A stretch of DNA of 64,000 nucleotides from Sclerodactyla briareus (GCA_026419785.1 JAODTK010005683.1:105716-169715), one strand, 5' to 3'. Positions 1 to 12,283 are shown, numbered from the stretch's first letter. Notes: generated from the letters alone by a model not told the origin. A program made the numbers and translations.

Positions 1-253
1 GAAAATGGTTTGTCCTAATGTAGGGGGGGGGGGGGGGGGCAGACACGTTGTGGAGGTTGGTTAATACGATAGGTACCATTGAAAAGACCTGGCATTGACT
101 GGCCTCTCCCCTCGAGACACAGGTGGGAGAAGCTGTGAATGATTCAATTTTTTTCTGCAGCTATAGCAAGGAGGTTGAAGTCTGCCGAAGACCATAAAGC
201 GGAAATTGGACAGAAATGTATGACACACGGCCGGGGATCTACAAGTGAGGGCG

Positions 254-1070
254 TCAGCTGAAGGCACGAGAGAAGAAGAGCAAAGCAGTGATCCCCGATA
301 GCGAAGATTCTGACAGCGATCAAGAATAGTATGAGCCAAACCTTATAGAAGTTCTGCAATGGAAACTCAAGCCTCAAGATTCTAAAAAGAAATTTTGGTT
401 GGAGATTCTTCCCTTTCACCTTCAGCTGAAGGCACGAGAGAAGAAGAGCAAAGCAGTGATCTCCGATAGTGAAGACTAAAGCGCTCAAGAACATAGTATA
501 AGCAACCGTATAAGACAGTAGGTCTTGCAATGAGAACTCAATCCACATAGATTCTAACCAGACATTTGGCGATTACTTCCCTCCCCTCAGCTGAGGAACG
601 AGAGAAGAGAAGAAGAGCAAAGCAGTGATCCCCGATAGCGAAGATTCTGACAGCGATCAAGAATAGTATAGCAACAACCTTATAGACAGTTCTTGCATGG
701 AACTCAACTCCTCATAGATTCTAAACACATTTTGAGATTTCTTCCCTCACCTTAATTCAGCTGAAGGCACAAGAGAAGATAGCACAGCATGATCTCCGAT
801 AGTGAAGACTAAAGCGATCAAGAACAGAGTATAGCAACCTTATAGACAGCTATGTTTCTTGCCATGGAACTCAACTCCACATAGATTCTAAACATACATT
901 TTGAGATTTCTTCCCTCACCTTCAGCTGAAGGCACGAGAGAAGAAGAGCAAAGCAGTGATCCCCGATAGCGAAGATTCTGACAGCGATCAAGAATAGTAT
1001 ACAACCTAGCTTATAGACATGTTCTTGCCATGGAACCAACTCGACTCCTCAGATTTTTTCCTCACCTTAT
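254..1070. repeat. Tandem satellite-like array, ~167-bp unit, about five copies
   Basis: A unit starting with CAGCTGAAGGCACGAGAGAAG recurs at 254, 423, 588, 758 and 923, a spacing of 165-170 bp. Each unit continues through a GATCCCCGATAGCGAAG block and ends in TTCTTCCCTCACC. Copies differ by scattered substitutions and short indels. The minus strand is open across parts of several units and yields similar peptides each time, but 167 is not a multiple of three and the frame is lost between units, so it is not read as coding. No relation to a known satellite is claimed. Confidence 0.85.
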
Positions 1071-2800
1071 CACAGTAAACATGAGTTTTGAACGCCTTGT
1101 TTTTACTCTTGCAATGTTCTAAGCTAAAGAATCATAAATACTGCGGAGTATTGAATTAACTCCAACATAGAATTTGGCTTATTCCTTACATTATTCATGC
1201 ATATTTTCTTGCCTTTATTCTTGCCTTTCTCTTGCAAAAGCTCTTACATCATCCATACATAATTTTACGGCCAGTTTGGTATGGGCATGGCCCAGTGGAG
1301 AGCGATATAAGCGCACTTATGGATGCGGGTGGCGATGCGTAGTAGAGAGCAGCGAACACTGGGACACCTGGTGCCCCCAACTGGTTGGAGCATTGCCCCA
1401 ACTGGTGGCGCTATTAGGGCAACGCAACCGCAGTATGGGTAGTACACCGCAAACCTCCTGATGTTGGGAAGGAAGAGATCACACTCCCCGCAGATTCCTG
1501 ACTTTGGGTCCTGCCAACCTGTTTCAAGCTCAAGGATTGGAAGACTATGTCAGCCAGCTTAACACAAGCAACAGGCACGATGCCCAACACTACCACAAAC
1601 CCAAGCAAGCTGGAAACGAGCTCAGACGCCGCATGAAGCTTTAACTACGCATACTGGAAAGCTACTATCAAGAAGGTAACCCCTTACCTTTTACTTTTAA
1701 GAGTAGCAGATGAAGAACAAGGTGCTCACCTGAACCACCTCAGTCCGCCATTAGGGCGTAGGAATGACAATCACTGACATCTGTTAGGTCCGCCTGAACC
1801 CAACCTCCACTTTTAAGCTGAGTGGGATTTAGCAGGGGCTGACATCCTTTCCCTCCACCCCCCCCCCCCCCCCACCGAGTTTCTCAGTGAGGGAGGACAC
1901 AATGCCTGTTTGACAACAATGGATTTTTGCGGGTGAACAGTCATAGGCCAGCAGCATTGTCTCCAGCCCTAGCTAAGAAGTGGGGAACAAAGCATGTTGA
2001 AGATGTTTACCGATTCTGTGGCTACTGTGAAGGGCATTATTTATTCAATGATATGCCAGTAAGATGATGATGGCTCCTTCGCTTATTAATATATTCCAAT
2101 GATGCATGTTTTGGGCTGTTCAGTGGAGTATACTGTAGGCAGTGTAAGAAAGATAAGTTAACCCAAAACTTTCCACCAATCTCTCCGTGAACGTCGTCAT
2201 GGTGGTTGGGACGCCAGATCTCGCTCCTCGGTCAATGACCCGATTTCTTTCACTGAGTGTGATTTGGACAAAGGCCCTGTTTCGAGGAAAAATGCACCCT
2301 CAATTACCATATTCCAAAACAGAACGTTTTGAGAATTGTGCTGTGTCTGTTACTACTACTTACTCTCATGCATCCATCTCTTACATGCATGCATTGACTG
2401 TTGTTATCGTTTTTTTTTTATTATATTTTTAATATTTTAGCTCAAAGGTTAGTGGAAAGATCACATTCACCAAAAGGTACAGTAGTTCACAAGACTTCAG
2501 GTAAGTGGTGATAGTTTTTTTTAGGAGTTTTGGGGTATAGTCAAAGCGTGAAGTAACTGCCCTCCAGTAAATGGACCCAATAATGATTATCACACTACCT
2601 ATTCTAAACACATTTCTGCACCAACAGCAGTACTATTCCTAACCCAGACCATTATTGGTAATTCTGTGATCACATATTGATTATATGGCAATGTTCAGTA
2701 TGGAGATTCATTTGATGTTCATGCTTACGATAACATCAATTTTGGTGAATAATGTTGATAATCTCACGAAAACTACTTAAAGAAGAGTTTAATTGCTTCC
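1071..2800. other. Unassigned AT-rich stretch
   Basis: No coding sequence, RNA gene or transposon signature was recognised. It contains a ~15-base C tract near 1860 and an unidentified moderately GC-rich block at about 1270-1460. Short open frames occur on both strands but have no recognisable motif or clear splice sites. Confidence 0.5.
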
Positions 2801-2804
2801 TATT

Positions 2805-4600
2805 CAAAAACCAGAAAGACCAAAAAGGCCTTAGTGATTCCTTGCCACTGGGAAAAGGGGAAATTGTGCAAGCTCATTGATATGCAGGATATGACTTTCT
2901 CACTAGATATTTCCCAGTTTTCACAACCAATTGACACCAATTCGACAAAACAGTAGGGTCCTGTACCTCTCTGATGAGACGACTTACACACTAAATTTCA
3001 ACTTGATCAGATCAAGGCATTCTGGACTTAATCCTGTTTGCCGTCTGACCTGACCCCCAACAAATAGGTCTTGTATCCCCACATAAGAAGAAAACTACAC
3101 CACCAAACTCAGCTTCATCCGACCGGACTGTTCTAGAACTTATCGTGTGTTTACAAAGGTTTCCAGACTTCCTGGTGACCTCAGATGACATTTGGGACCT
3201 GCCCCAAAACAATAGGGATCATGTACTAAAAATATGGGGGCACACACATACAAGTAGGAGCTTCATCCATGGCAGGTGGGGTTGAGTTAGGTTGTTTACA
3301 AGCCAAAATTGGACAAAACATCAATTTTGAACAATTCAAATTTCTCTCAAAAAGGTCCCCCACAAAAAACAAACACCAACAAATAATAGGATTATTGCCC
3401 CCATAGAAAAGATACACACCAAAGTTACCGCTTGTCGGAACCAAGTTTTGAACTTAGCGTGTTTTACAATGATTCAGACTGTGACTTCTTGGTGACCTAG
3501 ATGACATTTGACCTGACCCCAAAACCATAGGGATCATTTACTAAATATGGGGAACACACATAAAACCAAGTATGAGCTTCATCATGCAGGTGGTCGAGTT
3601 AGGTTGTTACAAGCCAAAAGGACCAAAATATCAATTTTGCTATTTCCCAATTTCTCCCAAAAATGACCCAATCAACACCCAAAACCTAGGTCTTGTACTC
3701 CCCATAAAAAAAGCTACACACCAAATTTCAGCTGATTAGAAACCAACTGTTCTGGACTTATCGTGTTTAAAAGGAGTTTCAGACTTTGACCTATGGGGAC
3801 CTCAGATGACCTTTGACATGACCCCAAAACAATAGGGAGCATGTACTCAGCATGGGAAACACACATAATAAGTAATGAGCTCAATCCATCAGGTGGGGTT
3901 GAGTTTATTGTTTTTACAATCCCCAAAAATTGGCCAAAATATCAATTTTTGAACATTTCCTAATTTCTTTTTCTCCCCAAATTACCTCAATCAACACCCA
4001 AACCAGTAGGGTTCCTGTACTCTTATTCTCCCCATAAAAGCTACACACACCAATTGTCAGCTTGATCGGACCAACTGTTTTGGGGACTTATCATGTTTAA
4101 CAATGATTTCAGACTTGACCTCTGGTGACCTTCAGATGAAACCTTTTGACCTTACCCCACAACCAAGGGATCATGCACTCATCAATGGGGAACACACATA
4201 ATAATATGAGCTCACTCCATCCATTTATGGGGGTTGAGGTAGTGTTTTACAACAAAGACCAAATTGGCCAAAATATCAATTTTTTTACTATTTCCTAATT
4301 TCCTCCAAAAATGACCCTCAATCAACAACCCAAACCAGTATGGTTCTTGTACTCCCCATAAGAAAGGTAAACACAACCAAATTTCAGCTTGATCGGACCA
4401 ACTGTTCATACCAAGTATGAGCTCAATCCCTTTCAGGTGGGGTCGACTTATGGTTTTTACAAGCAAAGCATCAACACACATACACACCCCACATACATAC
4501 ACACGCACCAACACACCCACACACAATTACACACACATACGACATGACTACATAGATTCGTCGACTTTTGTCAAGGAATCAAAAATAGTGTGCTTGAGCT
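2805..4600 (+). mobile_element. Repeat element copy 1: head + ~4-5 units of ~310 bp + CA-rich tail
   Basis: The head (ACCAGAAAGACC, then TTAGTGATTCCTTG) is followed by units whose core TGACCTCAGATGAC-type block falls near 3176, 3492, 3797 and 4126. Each unit also carries a CAAAACAATAGGG-like motif, a GGGGAACACACATA motif, a CAGGTGGGGTTGAG motif and a CCAAAATATCAATTTTTG motif. The last unit is shortened by a deletion near 4405. The array ends in a CA-rich microsatellite and the tail CATAGATTC. Head, units and tail all match the larger copy at 60.9-63.9 kb, so this is one element family. No protein is encoded. Orientation is set by convention. Confidence 0.8.
4468..4545. repeat. CA/CATA-rich microsatellite at the end of the 310-bp repeat element
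   Basis: Interrupted ACAC/ACATAC repeats lead into the element tail. The equivalent microsatellite closes the second copy at about 63790-63843. Confidence 0.85.
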
Positions 4601-6610
4601 GATTGGTTAATTACTAAATCTGTCGGGGGTGAAACGAAAAGTCAATTTTGCCTAGCACAAAAAAATTTCACCAATTGTCAAATCCATGGATGTGATGTTC
4701 GTACGGTGTCAATTATGATCCCAAGTATACAACATTTAGTGCAAGTCCAATGCACAGATGGTTTCCAATGATTTAGGGCAAAATTAGGGTGAGGAGGTCC
4801 CTGACATTACAACCAGAAAAAAAAGTATCTCACCTACATATGCTACTCTTGCTATGTTTGGCTTTATTTTTCCCCATGCATGCTTTGATGACATGAACTC
4901 GCTTTTCTTTCCAATGTTCTTACAATTTTTTCACTCGTTTCCTGATGTTGAAAGTCTTTGAAATTGTAGATTTCAGATTTTGGCACAGTGAAAGGAATCT
5001 TTTCCGTCTGGAAATTTGCTAAATGTGACGCGATATGATCAAGCTTTGATACATTTTAGATTTTGGTCTTCAGTGAATGACAAAGCGTTCCACTTGTTTT
5101 CCCCGTACATATGTAGCAACTGGTTTGGCTTGGGGACATTTAATGATTCTACCAGGTTTGTCGACAGCGCACTCAACAAAGACATCTTTTATTATAACCC
5201 CTTTACCCACTTGACACAGGCCTCGCCCACACTGGTGCTTGTGATTGTAGACATAAATCCAAGAAAATTTTAGTGCTGGACTCTGCCAGTAGGAATTCTA
5301 CGGCAGCTGGACTCATTCGATTACGTATTTTTTTTTATCTCATAGGGCGGCATCCCAGTGGCCAGACCCCCTCGATCACAGGACTGGACCTATACAAGTT
5401 TTCCTGATGCCCCTCAACAATCAAATATCTACTATTGCGGATTTACGGGTCATATAAATAGCTATTTCTGTAATAACAGGTTCAAATCTGGGATGGGTGT
5501 CGAACCAAGCTCGTCGGCGATGGGTTGAACTTCACGTCCTAACGCTCATACAAACTTCCACAACGGGTACTAAATCCAACAAGAAGAATGCCGTTCTGTA
5601 CGAGCACGCGTCACAACCACCTCAATCAATCAGAACAAATGATTCGAGAATGCCATCAACCTGAGCCATTGGGGACATCGATAGTTCCCTTGTTAGTAAC
5701 ATGGGATTGGATGAGACTTGGGTCGTTTTGTGCACTGCCTAGGGGTGTATAAATAACGAACACGTGGATCGCAATGCCTATGCGTTCCCGTGTTGTATCT
5801 GGTATCAACCGAATTGTATAACCAATTTCGCGACAGCGAAGCCTCCATGATACTATCCACTGTGAGATGCGTGCCATAAGGAACTCAAATCGGTGGTGGC
5901 CTAGATGATACGTTTATACGCGTACCATTACGCTTCCCGATGATGTGCTGGAGTTGATCATAACGACGGCAGTTGCTCTTCACCCCAGTATAAGACAGAA
6001 CCTATGACTTGTAAGCTGTTTTTTTCAAGATGGTGGTTGACAAATTAATTAGTTCAGAACATCAATGTGATCACCAAGCAATAAACGTCGGAAGGTGCAT
6101 TCACTCGCTGTCCCCCTTTACCGATCGTGGGAATCCTGGCGAGATGGCACCTCGAAATCCACTGGAGATAAGGTGTTTAATAATAGTACTGGTGAGATTC
6201 CCCCCCCCCCCCCGCCACCATAAATAAATGTAAATATGGTAGGAAACTTGTGGTCAGTTGTATCCATGATTTAGTTTTAAAAGGGCACATGGTTGTCTCA
6301 AGTAGGATGCCGCCCAAATAGTGACAATCCACGTTTCCTTTCCTATATAATTTTTTGTTCTAGTTGTGGATTTGGTCATCAATATTCACCACCACAGTAC
6401 GTATAAATCACGTCCCACGAATCCGTCCCCCAAAAACAAATTCTGCAACTTCTCTAGAGATACGATTTGTTGTCTCTAACTACTGAAATTGATGGGTGGA
6501 GTGAGAGAACAACAATGCATGGAATGCTTCTAAAACAGCAAAATTCACCACTGCCACTTTTACAGCGTGTGATTATTAGGTTTTATCAAATTCAATGAAG
6601 TAAAGGAACG
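4601..6610. other. Unassigned non-coding stretch
   Basis: No gene or mobile element was recognised. A GGTTCAAATCTGG stretch near 5481 resembles a pol III B box, but no A box lies at the right distance. A C tract of about 14 bases lies near 6200. Confidence 0.45.
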
Positions 6611-6615
6611 AAGAT

Positions 6616-7680
6616 ATGTCTCACATAGTGAAGGGGAAGACGACACAAAAGAGCAGCCAGCGAGCCATTCCGGAAAACTCCACCCGCCTAAAACGAGAAG
6701 GTGTATTCATTCACACAATGCCAGCAAGGAAGGCCGGGGCCTATGATAAGCAGAAGCAGGCATGTTTTGCGGGCATTTGGTCCAAGTCCTCATTGCCAGG
6801 CACATACTGGCGGTTCATAGCAATGAACGGGAAGTTGCTGCTATACGGGCATTCGATGATAAACAGGAGAGGAGGAAGCGACTTGACCTGTTGCGTAATT
6901 GGGGGAACTACCTCCACAACATGCCGGCTATTGAGTCATGGCGAAATAATCCTAATGCTGCGACCACCCAAGTCCCAAGATGTGGATGCAGCGACTAGGG
7001 CATGCCCAAAGTGCCTGGGATATGTCCGTCTCAGCGACCTGTGGAGGCATACGCACCACCGCTTTGTTGGCAGGAAGGACGTGCCAGGCTCAGCTAGGAA
7101 GGGGGACCTCATTTTGGAGTCTGACATCCTTGGCAACAGTGGAAATATGCATGGCGCCAGCGAGGATTCGAGAACTTTCGTGCTCGCCACCATGTGCATG
7201 AATGACACTTCCAGAATTGTCAAAAGTGACCCCACTATTCTGAAACTTTTGGCTTAGGAAAGTTGGCGGTCAACTTAAGTCACTTACATCGAATGGGATG
7301 TTGTTGGCAGGACGGGAGTGAAGGAGCTCAGAAAGATTCGCCCTGGGAATGAAAGTATGGAAGATTTTCTCATGCCACAGTGCTTTGACGATGTCTGCAA
7401 AGCAGCCAAGATACTGGCAGTGGAGGAAGTGTCATGTCTTGGAAATGCCACTTTCAAGAAGCCCAGCACCATCATCAAGTCTGGCCATGACATCAAAAAG
7501 TTGGCAACAATCAAGCTATGTAATGCATTGAGGAGAGGGGATGAAAGGCAGGAGGAAGAAGCTCACCTTGCACGAGAAGGAGTGGGGACTCAAGATGTCC
7601 TCCGCAGCACTGAGCACCCTGAGAGAACGCCGTTTCAATAAGGATGACAGCCTGCCTCAGACAGCGGATCTAACCTTCAA
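6616..7680 (+). pseudogene. Transposon-type protein of unknown function, zinc-finger-like, frameshifted (copy 1)
   Basis: Two overlapping frames carry one decayed protein. The upstream part lies in a frame around 6762-6998, then shifts into the frame ending at 7257. It contains a C2H2-like element, CPKCLGYVRLSDLWRH, near residue 130 of the 6616 frame. A second block at 7318-7641 is basic and includes KKPSTIIKSGHDIKKLA. I recall similar proteins as abundant and multicopy in fish and invertebrate genomes, probably mobile-element borne, but cannot name the family. The C-terminal part is duplicated at 9575-10020 with only a few differences. Stops and frameshifts make a functional product unlikely. 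The start codon is not meaningful here. Confidence 0.45.
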
Positions 7681-7689
7681 AAATTGCAT

Positions 7690-8930
7690 AAACCATGCAA
7701 ATTAAACACATTAAATGACCTCCAGTAACCCAGACTTCACTTTCAAATTTCTCGGGAAACAATGGTCGACCACATCCACCAAGTTTCGTGAGAATCGACA
7801 AAGTATAGTGATTAAATTGAACTTACATGGAAGTAGTGACGACCTCTAAATGACGGCACGGAGCTAGTCCTCACCAAATGGCAAGACGATCATCCCACGC
7901 AGAGCCATGACCAGTGCTGACGGACCTACCACACGGGACAAAGCCACTCCCGGTCTTACTGACCCAGGCTATACGCCAGTCACCGGCCCAATACACAGGC
8001 CTCTGCTTCTTGCAGCCGCCGAACTGCTCATGACAGTACGGACATTCAGAGCGAAGTGCTACTCCATTACGCCCCGAAATTTATCGAACACGCTGCCACG
8101 TCCTAAAACAATACCGAATTCTATAGCCTCCTATTGTGTTCAGTGAAGCAAAACGTCGCTGTATTGTATCACTTTGCGTATAGCGTCTCGCCCAGACTCG
8201 CTAATTAATTGATAAACAATAAACTATTACGTAATCTCATGCTATGCAAAACATCACGCAACTCTTCCTGACCTGAAAATGACCCATGACTACTAGTAAA
8301 CCACTGACGTCACATCTGCTCAGACGTCACACCAGACTTGATAATGCTGTCCAAAATTTAATCAGATCGTGTACACCAACCCGGTGCTACACACAAAATT
8401 TTGTCAGTCGGCCTCACGGTTATAGAAATCCTGCTCAGGGAATTGACACACACAGCAAGGTGACCACTATGTCGCTTCTGAATTTCATTCAGGCAAGGAC
8501 AAAAAGGCGATTCCCCAGTTCAGGGATCAAGTGAAAAGATTTTAGCATGTAGCTTTATGCATAGCCATTACTGTTTTTAAATCAGTGTGATTAAGGGGAT
8601 CACCTCAACAATTAACAATTTCTCCACCATAATGCCATTTGTTGAACTGCAGGTTACGTAGTAATTCAGGAACCATCTAAACAACTTCTTACCCTGTCTG
8701 TTTCACATTCCATGCATGTATTTGAGGCTATATGTCAGTGGTTGGTAATTGCTTAGTCAGGATTATTTCTTTCAAATTGCAGGTTGAACCTCTCCTTTTA
8801 TCGTAGTTTGTTGTCTTCCTCGCGTCAAATGCGTTCTGTAACGGGTCTCCGTCAGTCAGGCTAGAGTGAATTGCGCCACCACCCCCTCACAGCATGGCTC
8901 CCGTCAACTTAGAGCTACAGGTCAGTCAAC
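7690..8930. other. Unassigned stretch between transposon fragments
   Basis: No recognisable coding or RNA signal. Short open frames at about 7907-8146 and 8286-8534 lack motifs. Confidence 0.4.
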
Positions 8931-8944
8931 TCTCTTGACTTGCA

Positions 8945-9570
8945 ATGAATTTGCTAATTCCATCAATGCTCGTTCCCAGGTTGATGGAATCCTGTTTGAC
9001 TTCGAGTAGGCCTCTGACAAAAAACCAAACCTTATGGAATTAGCTGGTAGCCTCTCTGGGCACAACCTTGCCAATGTAAACTCCCACCCATACTTGGTGT
9101 CTCTCGGCTCGACCTACATTCGCCAAAGTTGCTGCTAAATTTCCTCTCGAGAAATTTCTACAATTGCCCAGCTCATGTTGAAGAGGCTGCCTACAAAATC
9201 TGTGCATCCCCACCTTGGGTATGCCTCTCATGTCTAGTCACCCCAAAACAGTTACAGGCAAAAGGAAATTAGAAAATGTTCAATCTAGAGCTGGCAGGTT
9301 TGTCACTAGATGCTTCAAGCATACCAAAAGTATCACTCATATACTGTAATTGAATGGAGGTCGCTGGAGCCACAGAAGAAATGCTGTTGACTTGCTTACC
9401 TGCCCAAAATGCGCAACAAACTCGGAAATCCCGACACAAGACATTTTCATCCAAAAAAACAGTGGTACTAGGTTCCAGCACTCAGCCTTTCCAAACCATT
9501 GCTCGCTGTGTTGGGGCCTTGAGATTTTCCAAGGACCATTGCGAAATGGAACAAGCTCTCTCAAATAGGC
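8945..9570 (+). pseudogene. Non-LTR retrotransposon (LINE) reverse transcriptase fragment, internally deleted
   Basis: Translated pieces match the order of a CR1/Rex/jockey-type reverse transcriptase. At 8950-9030 there is an RT palm-like motif, QVDGILFDF, followed by an in-frame stop and ASDK where the family has a KAFDK-like motif. At 9240-9330 is the C-terminal motif KLENVQSRAGRFVTRCF. At 9520-9560, in another frame, is FPRTIAKWNKLS, the usual LINE C-terminal block. Most of the catalytic domain between the first two pieces is missing and the frame shifts at least twice. The fragment abuts the transposon-type protein copy at 9575, so one has inserted into or recombined with the other. Confidence 0.7.
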
Positions 9571-9574
9571 TGGG

Positions 9575-10020
9575 AACATTTGGCTTAGGAAAGTTGGCAG
9601 TCAACCTAAGTCACTTGCATCAAGTAGGATGTTGTTGGCAGGACGGCTAGTGAAGGAGCTCAGAAAGATTCGCCCTAGGAATATAAGTATATATGGAAGA
9701 TTTTCTCATGCTTCACTAGTGTTTGACGCTGTCTGCAAAGCAGCCAAAGATACTGGCAGTGGAGGAAGTGTCATCTCTTGGAAATGCCACTTTCAAGAAG
9801 CCCAGCACCATCATCAAGTCAGGCCATGACATAAAGTTGGCAACAATCAGGCTATGTAATGCATTGAGGAGAGGGATGAAAAGGCAAGGAGAAAGAAGCA
9901 AGGGATTACCTCACCTTGCACGAGAAGGAGTGGGGACTCAAGATGTCCTCTGCAGCACTGAGCACCCTGAAAGAACGCCGTTTCAATAAGGATGACGGCC
10001 TGCCCCAGACAGCATAGGGT
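9575..10020 (+). pseudogene. Transposon-type protein of unknown function, C-terminal part (copy 2)
   Basis: This nearly repeats 7247-7680, starting at TTTGGCTTAGGAAAGTTGGC and ending past CGCCGTTTCAATAAGGATGA. Copy 2 keeps a short stretch lost from copy 1 (near 9900) and has its own indels, for example the extra ATAT near 9685. The duplicated segment includes the basic KPSTIIKSGHDIK block. No function is assigned. The LINE fragment immediately upstream is not part of it. Confidence 0.5.
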
Positions 10021-10890
10021 AAATGTACACAATTTTCGGCCCGTGCGTAATTTCAGCCCCCCTCCACTAAAATGGAATGCCCCAACATGTGACCACTAGA
10101 TAGTCAGAATTTTCGTATCAGGTCGTTCACAACACATATCATCAGCAATTTCAAATCCAAATACATCGAAAAAATTCAAGGATTTCAGAAGGACCAGAAT
10201 CGATGCCGATTGTTCCTCGAAAGCTACACAACCTGCATAAGCATTGAATATTGTTTCACTTTTAGGTGTTTTTTTACCACAAAAATCCAGTGAAAATGAC
10301 ACGAGCCGTGTGACGCCATCATCGTGACAGGTACAGGAGGATTTACAGATAGAACATATCCTTAACGTGTGAGGTATGTGCTATTTTCTTTTCTTTATTT
10401 CATATTGTTCCATTGTGTTTGCATTGTGTAGGCACCCCTCCCTCTAAAGTGGTCTTGAACTGGACCAAGAAACTCCAGATGGCATACGATGGGAGCTTCC
10501 TCCAAATTCTAACCAGAAAGCTAAAAAGCTTGGTGGCTCCATAATTGCTGTTTTGCATTCGAAACTTTCAAATTCATGAAAATATACGTAATTATTGGAC
10601 GCGACTACTATTATTGTGGGACTGAAACTTTCATTTACAGTAGATTGCTCTGAACACTCCTCACTTAGCTGGGCGAAGAGAACTTTGCTCATTTATTAAT
10701 TTATACAATTTAGCTCATTTATCCTATTAATAGTCATTTGATTTAGTTGTTTTTTGTTAGTTTTGTAGATCAGTATTGAAGTGTCTATTTCAGTGTTGTA
10801 AAGTGTCAACTCGGTAACACCCTGGAAGCTTTATCACATCATTTTAGTGGGGTGTCCGTTGCGTTTCCCATAGATCACTTTTTTTCCCGG
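10021..10890. other. Unassigned AT-rich stretch upstream of the parvovirus-like element
   Basis: Two modest minus-strand open frames (10096-10302 and 10444-10692) show no recognised motif. A TAGGGTAAATGTACAC start near 10015 resembles ends of small TIR transposons, but no matching inverted end was found. Confidence 0.4.
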
Positions 10891-10892
10891 TC

Positions 10893-10991
10893 TTAGTCTC
10901 ATTCCCTGGTCACTGTATCTTTGTTCGACTACAGTCGCTGAAACGAAGGCCGACAAAGCTGCCTTGAGTATCGCTTTCGATCTATCAGAAG
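10893..10991 (+). pseudogene. Parvovirus NS1-like helicase, C-terminal remnant (lineage A)
   Basis: This stretch aligns with the end of the helicase segment at about 15.93-16.03 kb. It keeps the residues just after helicase motif C and an ETKADKAAL block that is identical in both copies. Everything upstream, including the Walker motifs, is missing, so this is the broken left edge of the integrated element. Relative to the other copy it lacks about two bases near its end, which puts it out of frame with the next exon. A GT donor follows directly. Confidence 0.6.
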
Positions 10992-11071
10992 GTTAGTTAT
11001 TTTTTCTTATTTGGTTTTTTTATTAGTTTTGTTGATTAGTTTCTTACTTAGGTTTCTTTTTTCTTTTGCAG
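10992..11071 (+). other. Putative 80-bp intron, lineage A
   Basis: It begins GTTAGT after AG and ends TTCTTTTGCAG before GTGAAG. The 3' half is strongly pyrimidine-rich. An intron of exactly 80 bp lies at the same place in the other lineage (16031-16110), although the two intron sequences have diverged. Confidence 0.6.
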
Positions 11072-11982
11072 GTGAAGACTGTGCCAGCCGAGTGGCGGAA
11101 CCTGAATCAAGATCTCCATCCAGCGGTGTTTGTGGGCTATCTGCAGCGGAATCCCCTCCATCCCTTTCGCTCGGTGCTAGCGCCCTCTACCGTCGTAGAC
11201 GGAGGAAGAGAAAGCAGGAGAGTGTCAGTTCTTCAAGAAGAATAGAAGATTGTTTACGGGCAGTTGGAGATAGTGCAGGCTCGACGTGCCCAAGTTACCC
11301 AAGAATTCGAGAACTACAAGAAGAAGTCAGAGGCGTTGTTACAAGCGGGTGGGTCGAATCCCGACCTAGTGGATCTCCAAGCCGAAAAGATCATATTCTA
11401 TATGAACTGGACCATCTCCAAAACGAAAGAGATGAACTAAAATCCGAACTGGATCGTGCCCTCTCGCTCAATCGTGACCTGGAAGGTCAACTCCGCCAGG
11501 TCAAGAAAAGACCATATGAGCACGATCGAGCTATCTCCCGTAAGCTCGATAATATCGATGTGTCGTAAAGGCGAAGATCGCTGAGAACCATAATCTTAAA
11601 CGTCGTGTCGCCGAGTTGGAAACTGGACGTGTGCGAAGCAGAACAAGTCTCTTCGCAAAACTATTGATTGGCTGCGACGACAGATTCCATCTACTTCTAC
11701 TCCGACGAAATCTTGCTCTCCTGTCTCTGATTTGCTAGATCAGGAGGGATACTTGAAGGATGGAACCCCAGAAGCCAGAAGAGGGGGGGGGGGATCCGCC
11801 GATGATGAATTAGCGACGCCTAGTTGGATGCTATCGATGTGATGGAAGAAGAGTTAGCAGTCACGAAGCAGTTGGCTGAAGAGTACCATGTTCAAGTTAA
11901 TGAATTGAAAAAGTTAATTCGTACATGTATTCTTGCGATTATGACTGTTAGTAAATTTGCAAGATGTTTGGTAGAAATGTAG
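11072..11982 (+). pseudogene. Coiled-coil region of the parvovirus-like element, lineage A, frameshifted
   Basis: After the intron, one frame encodes a conserved head containing VFVGYLQRNPLHPFRS. It then shifts into a heptad-patterned coiled coil around 11385-11520 (LDHLQNERDELKSELDRAL), followed by a conserved DWLRRQIPSTSTP block near 11670 and a C-terminal ELKKLIRTCILAI helix ending in a stop. The same blocks occur in the same order in lineage B at 14.2-15.3 kb. AATAAA signals follow at about 12024 and 12048. The overlapping frame starting at 11011 is Arg/Ser-rich (YRRRRRKRKQ) in the head. The role is unknown. It is probably the C-terminal part or an accessory product of NS1. At least two frameshifts and a G-run insertion break it. 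Confidence 0.6.
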
Positions 11983-12107
11983 TGCCTCAGAAAAGTATCA
12001 TTTTATAAGAGCAGAGCACGCAAATAAAGCACTTGTGCTGTTTTTTCAATAAATGCTTTGCTTTTGCTTTTCTAATAAATGATAAAGTTTGTGGCGCATT
12101 GACTTAA

Positions 12108-12283
12108 CCCTAGAGTTAGGGTTAGGGTTAGGGTTATGGGTGCTCCATGTGCGCGCTCTGAGTCGTATTTATCGGCCAGGGTTTTAGTGCGGAGTAGCAA
12201 CCCTAACCCTAACCCTAACCTAGGGTTAAGGTCAATGTGCCACTACAAAAAATATTCGGGTGAGGGGTAGGGTTAGGGTTAGG
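12108..12283. repeat. Telomere-type TTAGGG/CCCTAA blocks at the 3' end of the lineage A coiled-coil region
   Basis: Three short telomeric runs lie at about 12112-12137 (TTAGGG), 12199-12228 (CCCTAA) and 12266-12284 (TTAGGG). They face one another around the motif GCGCGCTCTGAGTCGTATTT. That motif recurs at 12485 and, inverted, at about 16850-16870, so it belongs to the viral end and is not random telomeric DNA. Confidence 0.8.

Noticed and set aside
144..1039. Minus-strand open frames with repeated hydrophobic peptide in the 167-bp array
   Set aside because: The unit length is not a multiple of three, frames break between units, and the similarity is a by-product of tandem DNA repeats.
5478..5495. 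tRNA/SINE suggested by GGTTCAAATCTGG
   Set aside because: No matching A box or stems.
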